Below are positions 57,401-64,000 of a stretch of DNA of 64,000 nucleotides, piece by piece. The position numbers were made by a program, and so were the translations under genes. Source of the stretch: Coix lacryma-jobi var. lacryma-jobi (taxonomy: Eukaryota > Streptophyta > Magnoliopsida > Poales > Poaceae); the NCBI GenBank assembly GCA_009763385.1, contig CM019824.1, positions 113,726,660-113,790,659 on the forward strand. The letters are read 5' to 3'. The number at the start of each line of letters is the position of its first letter. The stretch's first letter is position 1. Below the pieces are notes generated by a model. The model was not told the origin of the DNA. It made no database searches and saw nothing but the letters and a program-made list of their open reading frames with translations.

Positions 57401-58942
57401 ACTGCCTGGTTATGAAACCCTATGAATCTTCCCTATGCTATGAACCAGAGAAGCTGGGTATTGAAATGGTTCCACAAGGAAGTCTAGGCAATGTCAGAGT
57501 AGAAACCTCTATCAGAGAACAGATCATAGCTGCACAGAAAGATAACCCCGGAATCAAGCACATCAGCGAAAAGGTTCGAGCTGGAAAAGCCGACTGTTTC
57601 AGGATTGATGATGAAGGAGTGGTATGGTTCAAGAACCGTCTGGTAGTTCCCAAGGTACCTGAGCTGAGACAGATAATCCTTGATGAAGCACACTCAACCA
57701 GATTTGCCATCCATCCTGGCAGCAACAAGATGTACCAAGACTTGAAGCAGAAATTCTGGTGGACAAAGATGAAGATCGAAATCGCTCGACATGTCGCTCG
57801 TTGTGATACATGTCAGAAAGTCAAGGCTGTGCATATGAAGCCCAGAGGAGAGCTGCAACCTTTGTCAGTACCTGGTTGGAAATGGGAGGATATCAGCATG
57901 GATTTTATCAATGGATTACCCAAGACTCAAAAGGGATTCGATTCCATTTGGGTGATAGTGGACCGTCTCACGAAGCAAGCTCACTTCCTACCGGTCAAAA
58001 CAAGTTATACCGCCCCAACTTATGCCACCTTGTACAAGAACAACATAGTGAAGCTCCATGGTATACCCAAGACCATCATCTCAGATCGTGGTACTCAGTT
58101 TGTCGCTAAGTTCTGGAAAGCGTTCCATGCCTCACTTGGAACCAAGCTATTGTATAGCACGGCTTATCATCCGCAGACTGATGGACAGACTGAGAGAGTC
58201 AACCAAGTGTTAGAAGATATGTTGAGAGCCTGTGTGCTTACCTTCGCAGATACTTGGGATCAGTGTTTGCCCTTGGCAGAATTCTCTTATAATAACAGTT
58301 ATCAAGAGAGCATCAAAATGGCACCCTTTGAAGCACTGTACGGCCGCCGTTGTCGTACACCTCTCAGTTGGTCTGAACCCGGAGAAAGGGAATTCTTTGG
58401 AGTTGACCTAGTAAAAGATATGGAAGAGAAAGTCAAGCAAATACAAGAGAACATGAAGATTGCACAGTCTCGACAGAAGAGTTATGCTGACAGGAGACGT
58501 CGATCTCTACAGTTCGAGATCGGGGATTATGTGTACCTGAAGGTCTCGCCGACCAAAGGAGTCACTCGTTTTGGAGTCAAAGGAAAGCTAGCACCCCGCT
58601 ACATTGGTCCCTTTGAGATTCTGGACCGTTGTGGCAAGGTCGCTTACATGCTAAGTTTGCCCGATCATCTTTCAGCAGTTCATAATGTGTTTCATGTCTC
58701 CCAACTCAAGAAGTGCCTTCGAGTACCTGAACATGTGGTTGAAGTTGAAGGCGTTGAGCTAGAACCAGATCTGTCATACACTGAGTATCCAGTTCGCGTG
58801 TTGGATCACAAGGATCGTGTTACCCGAAGAACCACCACAAGATGGTACAAGATCTAGTGGAACCAGCACTCTGAAGAAGAAGCCACCTGGGAATCCGAAG
58901 ACTTCTTAGCAAAGAACTATCCCGACTTTCTCGAATCTCTGT
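54488..58942 (+). pseudogene. gag-pol: Gypsy gag-pol polyprotein with three in-frame stops
   Basis: The start MPVNTRTGA is followed by TGA at 54513. TAG at 54973 interrupts gag after FLALQ, and TAG at 58855 precedes the last 28 codons. Counting from 54988: CCHC knuckle (CYNCGQLCHWSREC) from residue 144, protease DSG at 229-231, reverse transcriptase FIDD at 542-545, RNase H Asp 691 in YCDASGTGLG. Integrase has HPGSNKMYQ and CDTCQ zinc ligands and D972, D1033, E1069 (D-x35-E). The tail HSEEEATWESEDF is chromodomain-like. Catalytic residues are intact. The three stops fit single C-to-T changes if relatives carry CGA, CAG and CAG, which is inferred. Confidence 0.93.
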
Positions 58943-59014
58943 AGATGTAAGGTTTTGCCTTTTCCTTCTTAAGACGTGGAATCTCGGGGCGAGATTTCTT
59001 TTAGGGGGGAAGGC
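58943..59014 (+). promoter_or_regulatory. Polypurine tract and short 3' leader of the Tekay-type element
   Basis: TTAGGGGGGAAGGC at 59001-59014 immediately precedes the LTR start TGTAACACC. GGCGAGATTTCTTTTAGGGG before LTRs is typical of this lineage. Confidence 0.85.
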
Positions 59015-62000
59015 TGTAACACCTCTGGTGTTTAACTGTAATTAACTTGACATGTCATCATCTTAAGCATTAATCATTTCCTGTGATGCATTTGAATTTG
59101 CCTAATTGCTATGCTTTGATTCCCTTTTCAAAAACCCTAATAGCCCAATTCTCTCTATAAGGGCAAAATGGTAATTTCACCTCTGTGCCTAGTCCTATGT
59201 AATTCTTGTTCAAATTTAGTGCCCTGTTGTTTGTTGCATTGATCAAAGTTCAAAAATCAGATTTGATTTGATTTTTCCTTTTGCAAAACCCTAAAATCCC
59301 AAATCCTGGATTTATTCCCTTTTGATAACTTTTTCAAAATTCAAAATTTTGAGTTGGTTCAAAGAGCAAAGTTGTGAATCTGATCAAGAGGAACAACTTT
59401 GGTATTTACAAATTTCAAAGTTTCTATATAGAATTGGAAGTAATTTCAAATTCGTTCAAACTCCAGTTTTTGTCCCTTTTTGAGTTTTCAAAATTAATTC
59501 AAAAACTATTGAGTTTCAGAAAAAGTGTATATTAGCAAAGTTGTAGGTTTTGTCAAATGGAACAACTTTCATATATAAAGATTTTCAAGTTTCAGTTGGA
59601 AATCCAAAGTAATTTTGATTTGAATCAAATTTGAAAAGTGTCCCCTTTTCTGTTTTTGAATATAGTTCAAAAACTATTTGGAATTTGAAAATGTTCATAT
59701 TGACAAAGTTGTAGATCTCATTTTTCTGAGCAACTTTGGTATTTTGAGTTTTTGTCGCACAGTTCAAACTTTGGGAGAAGTTTGCAAAATACAAAAACTG
59801 GCCAAAAGTCAAACCCTAGCCCCTACACTGTTCTTCTTCCCCGTAGAGCCAGGGGGAGGGGGGGCCCGGCCATGGCGCCGGCGCTGCGCCTGCAACGCAT
59901 ACGGCTACTCCCCACGCGCCTCTGTCCTGCCCTAGCCGCTCCTTGGTCCCCTCCGCACCCGCACGCGAGCGCTGACTCCATCTCTCGGCCCCTTCTGCTC
60001 CTGCTCGCCGCCGCCGCGTGGCCATTGCCGGCGCTGCCTGCGCCCGAGCCCCGGCTGCACGCCAGCACCTCCGCCAGAGTGCAATCGAGTGCGCGTGCGC
60101 TCGCCGAGCTTATCCAGCCATCACCAAGGTCTCTACCGGCCGCTATCCGCCTCTATAAAAGCCCCGCCGGAGCCCGAGCTTCTTCCTCAGCTCCGCCGCC
60201 GTCGCCACCTCACTCTAGAGCCTCCCGTGCTCAACCACCTAGCTCAGAAGCTCCGCCGTGTTCTTGTGTCGCTTCCCCACCCTCCAATTTCACCTCTACC
60301 GCCCTCAATCGCCTGGCGTAGCTCGCCGTTGTCATCTCCGGCGAGAACCCGGCGAACTCGGGTTCGTGGAATTCGCCGTCTCCGGCCATGATCATCCCTC
60401 ACCGACCCCCGTGTCGTGTTCCTTGACTCCGTGCGACTCTAACCCGGCCCTCGTGGTCGCTTATCTTGCGCAGGATCGCCCGACCGTCGATCACCGCCGT
60501 GTGCCGTCCGCCGCTTCCCGCCGACCGGCCGCTCCGTCCATCCCCGTCCCTCACCGAGCTGCCCAATCGACTCCGGTGAGCTCCCTTATGCTCCCTAGGT
60601 GTTTGGTTTTGCCCCGGACCCTCTGGTTTGGCCGGCGTGCCGAGCGCCGCCCGTTAATGGTCGCCGGCGACGAGCTCCCGCCGCCGTGTGTCTTTTTCTT
60701 TTTATTTTTAAGATGTGAATAGTGTTCTGTTTTCTCTTTTTTGTATGATTTTCTGTGTTGATCCAAAAATTCTGAAATTTTTGTGGTAGACTCCTTATGC
60801 TCTGTAGTATTTTATAAAAATATGAAACTTGAGTTTTGTGCAAAAATTTGAAAATGTAAAATTCCCCTTTTAATTGAAAAATGAAGGTTTTGGTATGTTT
60901 GGAGAGTGATCTATAACTCCAAAAATCTTGAGATAAATTTTTGTGACCTTGTTATAACATGCTAAACTTCTGGTAAAATTTTGAAGTCATTTGGAGCAAG
61001 TTGATTTTTGAGCTTTTATTTTAATTAAGGAATAGTGCCTTTTGTTAATTAAATGTTTAGATTTAATTGAGCACCTTAATGACCTCCAAAAATTATGAAA
61101 TTTGTTTTGCCATCTGTTTATGCCTTAATAAACTTATGTGATTAATTTGGTAATTTTTGGAGCAACTTCATAAAATGACCTTTTAAATAAATTAAGCAAA
61201 TGGTAAAAGTGGATTAGGGTTGGTAATAAGTGTTTAATGATGTGATCTTTGGATTGATTGATGTTCATAGACCCCTACCCTTTGGTCTATGATGTTTGTG
61301 ATGCTATGTTTGGATGATGCTTAGGATAATTATAATAAGGTCTAGTTTAATCAATATTGCTTAAGGAAGAAATGGTTACCTTTTATGCTCAACCTAGATT
61401 TCGATTATGCTTTGCCTAAGAGTAATCTAGAATCAGTGGAATTGTCTTGCACCATAAATCCATATCATCATTCTCATGAGCATTCATCATTGCATCCGTA
61501 TAGTTAACGAAGAAGGTACCAGAGTCGAGGCCGCTGTTGACGAACCAACTCCCGAAGCGACCCCGAGCTCCGACACCTATACCTACCCCGAGTCTGCTCT
61601 TTTTGCCATCCAAGGCAAGCCCTGGTGCATTTAACCCTACCTTGTTTTTATAAATGTTTTCTTTAAATGTTTTACTATTGCATTAGGTAATAGGAGTTGT
61701 GTGATGACCTACTTCTTGCATTACCCACCTCCACCAAAAGATACACCTGTCTTGTTCTCAAAATGTTTGCAAAATGCTTAGCAATGCTATTCAATAGATT
61801 TGCAATAAAAATGCCAATTTCAAAAAGTGTGATCACTTTAAGAATGTTTATGGGAATTTGGCTTTACTCCCGTCTACTGGCTAGTTACCTGATCCGTACC
61901 TAGTCAATAGCGAGGAGAGGTTGTCCGAGCGTACGGTGCCGTCATGTTGTAGTCCGGGACTCAACAGTTGACACCGACCGGGACAGGGTTGAAAAACTGA

Positions 62001-63078
62001 CAGGACTATTACGCTTGGGTGAGATATGACCAAGGTATAGTTCTGGCTGGAAAATTATGGACCATCCGTATGGGGGCCTGCTGGTTAAGACTTGTAACTA
62101 TTCACATACTTCGGAAAGCTCTGGCTCCGAGAAATCCTTGATTGGGACCGACAACCGCGCACTGGGAGTGGAGAGATGGCGGAAGTAGCATGCACCCACG
62201 TGGTCGTCGTACCTGGAAAGGAGTGGTGTACTGTACTTCCGGGTGGCGTAGGACCGGGTCCAATCTTGGAGGAATCGTGGTAGACGAGTTGGCATATGCA
62301 AGCTTGGGTGCTACATATGCAGTGTGGATAGGGATCCTCAGCTGAGTATTATTTATCCGGAGTAACGTTGCTCCTCGGTTATGGAGACTTGGTCCACTGA
62401 CTGTCAACGGAGAGTGGTTCTCAACTAGGAATGTTTTGAAATGTAAAATGAATCATGAATGATGAAGAATTGAGGAATACTGAACCTTTCAAAATAAAAT
62501 AAGGTTTACAAAAATGCTTTTCGGCAAAATACTTGATCTTGCTTAAGCCTTACCTTGACTACCCTAAGCCTCTCATTCCTGAGTCTTCTCCCTTTTTCTT
62601 TAGTCGGGTAAGTCTTGTTGAGTACCCCAGTACTCAGGGTTTGTTACCCATGTTGCAGGTATGCCTGAGACCCCGATGTGTCTCGCACCCTGTTGCGTGA
62701 CCTTCGTCCAGGAAGAGGCCGATGAGGCCGATGAGTAAATGTGCACCCTCAGGCTGGGTGTTACATGTATCTTTATGTTATTGTTTCCGCTACGTTGTCT
62801 ACTTTGAATTTCCCGAACAATGGTTTGTAATAACCGTACTCCTTACCTCATTTGAAACCTCGGTTTGTAAAACTATTGTTATTAAAGTCTTCCGCTCGTT
62901 ATTCCGATGTTATTTGTAAAAGTATGCAATGCTGTAACCGAATTGTGAGATGATCCTGCGGACATTGGGCACTGATGTAGCCCAGTGGCGAACAGGTCTT
63001 AATCACATGGAACATGGGTTTGGCTGTCAGAGGTTGACAGGGACACGTGGGCCATGGGATTAGGGCCGTTATGTCACA
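59015..63078 (+). repeat. Complete 4.06-kb Tekay-type 3' LTR
   Basis: It starts TGTAACACCTCTGGTG and ends GTTATGTCACA. U3 is AT-rich. A TATA box at 60154-60160 (TATAAAA) opens a GC-rich stretch of about 550 bp resembling a gene leader (60160-60700), followed by more AT-rich sequence. Open frames at 59752-60321 and 60258-60722 come from this GC-rich stretch and are not supported as genes. The block 62603-62660 corresponds to 8870-8930 in the nested head-to-head LTRs. Confidence 0.9.
60154..60160 (+). promoter_or_regulatory. TATA box of the Tekay-type LTR
   Basis: TATAAAA in CCTCTATAAAAGCCCCGCC, just before the GC-rich leader, is the likely U3/R promoter. Confidence 0.7.
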
Positions 63079-63154
63079 CTTTCGATCTCTAAATATTGAT
63101 TTCTACACTTTAAATCTGCAATAGTTAATTACGATCCAATATTATATTGTGCAG

Positions 63155-63588
63155 GGTTTGGGCTTGGTTCGTTCCGAAACACCGTCCGGATTTGAAGGCG
63201 ACACTTCCTCGTCCTATCCAATTGCAAGTAAGTAGTACCATCTCGCCGCGTCTTTACCACTGTAGCATGCTTTCATCACACGCGCGAGATGATGAGAGTA
63301 ATATCTTTTTACATCGTGCAGTGGGTTCTACGGCAACCACCAGGGAACAATTTGTGTGGGTACTACGTTTGCGAGTTTCTCTCGGTGTATGCCAAAAGAA
63401 CTCCTCTAGAGAGACAGAAGGAGCTATGGTTGAAGAACCAGGTGTTGGACATGGTGCGCCTGAAAGGAATTCAAGAGACAATCGCAGGAGTTCTTAATGA
63501 CCAAGTCCTCAAAGCCGGCACCGAGTTCTACTATAACCCGGAAGAACCAATGAAACCAAACCAAGACGACCATTTGTATGACATTTAA
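63155..63588 (+). CDS. Last two exons of a CACTA ULP1-like cysteine protease gene
   Basis: The exon at 63155-63227 (WAWFVPKHRPDLKATL) and the exon at 63322-63588 join in frame across an intron with GTAAGT and CAG ends. The second exon carries QPPGNNLCGYYVCEFL, where the Cys before Gly-Tyr-Tyr is the expected catalytic Cys of C48/ULP1-type proteases and the Gln precedes it as the oxyanion residue. The His and Asp of the triad would be in upstream exons, which are outside or cut off by the Tekay insertion at 63078. The C-terminus ends DDHLYDI. Such genes accompany transposases in grass CACTA elements. The copy is interrupted and so is not functional. Confidence 0.75.
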
Positions 63589-63902
63589 GTGACGGTCAAT
63601 ATCTGTGTTGTAAATACCAAGGATGCATGGATAATGCTGTAAATTTTATGTGCATAAATATATTATACACATAATATGTATAGCTAGCCCATATATATAT
63701 AGTTTCATATTTTATGTGTGTAATTATAAATTTTATGTGTATATATATGTGGATACATACATTAGCAGCGAAGAATACGTATTAGAAATCCTAATGTAAT
63801 ATATTAGCATCGAAGAAAACGTATTAGAAAACCTAATGTAATTGAAAAACTGAAAACAATAGCCAATTGAAAAGAAAAAAGAAAAGAAAAAGAAAAAAGG
63901 TC

Positions 63903-64000
63903 TTTAGCCCCGGTTGGTAATACCAACCGGGACTAAAGAGACCAGTCTTTAGTCCCAGTTGGTATTACCAACCAGGGCTAAAGGTCCCCTCTTTAGTCCC
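63903..64000. repeat. CACTA sub-terminal inverted repeats
   Basis: CTTTAGCCCCGGTTGGTAAT pairs with ACCAACCGGGACTAAAG. A second unit, CTTTAGTCCCAGTTGGT with ACCAACCAGGGCTAAAG, follows and a third begins at the window end. These are predicted transposase-binding, hairpin-forming repeats. Confidence 0.8.

Larger units (their letters stand above)
52756..63078 (+). mobile_element. Tekay/Del-type Gypsy chromovirus with truncated 5' LTR
   Basis: The order is 5' LTR end, primer site, extra upstream frame, gag-pol with a chromodomain-like tail, polypurine tract, and a 4,064-bp 3' LTR. The pol order PR-RT-RH-IN and the C-terminal HSEEEATWE segment fit chromoviruses. The 570-bp 5' LTR remnant shows no difference by eye from the end of the 3' LTR, which suggests a recent insertion. 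The 5' side has been deleted, so the target duplication cannot be checked (CTTTC follows on the right). Confidence 0.9.
63079..64000 (+). mobile_element. 3' part of a CACTA transposon
   Basis: It follows the Tekay LTR, which inserted into it. It holds the end of a ULP1-like gene and then, after AT-rich sequence, sub-terminal hairpins of the TTTAGTCCCGGTTGG type (63903 onward). Both are hallmarks of grass CACTA (En/Spm) elements. The terminal CACTA sequence lies beyond the window. Confidence 0.75.

Noticed and set aside
59752..60722. A possible captured host gene in the Tekay LTR
   Set aside because: The GC-rich stretch after the TATA box resembles a leader, but no domain is visible and no intron-exon structure holds. 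Such stretches are common in these LTRs.
1..64000. tRNA, rRNA or organelle-derived segments
   Set aside because: No cloverleaf with the usual T-loop and anticodon layout, and no rRNA-like stretch, was noticed on reading. A dedicated tRNA search could not be run.

Overview
This window is plant nuclear DNA made almost entirely of nested transposable elements. I found no convincing host gene, no tRNA or rRNA gene, and no bacterial-style features. The Copia SIRE/Maximus, Gypsy Tat, Athila-like and Tekay/Del lineages, together with CACTA ends carrying TTTAGTCCCGGTTGG hairpins, point to a large-genome grass, probably a panicoid such as sugarcane, Miscanthus or sorghum. The species-level guess is inference.

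Left block (1-27,400). An Athila-type LTR end with a tRNA-Asp-like primer site (1-561) is followed by a GC-rich 87-bp tandem array (about 606-1,749). The array belongs to a Tat-type Gypsy element whose 3' part resumes at 22,150-27,400. That part holds an antisense multi-exon Transposase_28-type gene and a 3' LTR. A full-length SIRE/Maximus Copia element (1,755-22,144, minus strand, target duplication GCTAC) sits inside it. Two later insertions lie inside its LTRs. One is a head-to-head pair of Tekay-like LTRs (2,432-9,338, duplication GCGAC) that contains a 1.36-kb-arm palindrome. The other is a related solo LTR (18,414-20,282, duplication ACCAC).

Middle block (27,402-39,236). A second Tat-like element on the minus strand (duplication AACAC, 320-bp LTRs) carries gag and protease but no reverse transcriptase or integrase. 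In their place are two plus-strand (antisense) intron-bearing genes. One is a decayed plant-mobile-domain gene and the other a short unknown coiled-coil gene. A SIRE-type LTR has inserted between them. This element contains at least 13 copies of the octamer TAGCCGAT, and the first Tat element is saturated with CGAAAG. Element-specific motif accumulation next to element-borne nuclear-type genes is the most interesting feature of the window.

Right block (39,242-64,000). This holds Athila-like non-autonomous internal regions and LTRs in both orientations, a truncated SIRE-like LTR, a CACTA end and a decayed Copia pol relic. It also holds a Tekay/Del chromovirus (52,756-63,078) with an upstream extra reading frame, a nearly intact gag-pol with three in-frame stops, and a 4.06-kb 3' LTR. 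The window ends in a CACTA element with the last exons of a ULP1-like protease gene.

Most coding regions are broken. Several inferred nonsense changes fit C-to-T decay at CG or CAG sites, as expected for methylated transposons. Boundaries with matching target duplications were read directly. Family names rest on recognised motifs and were not checked by database search.
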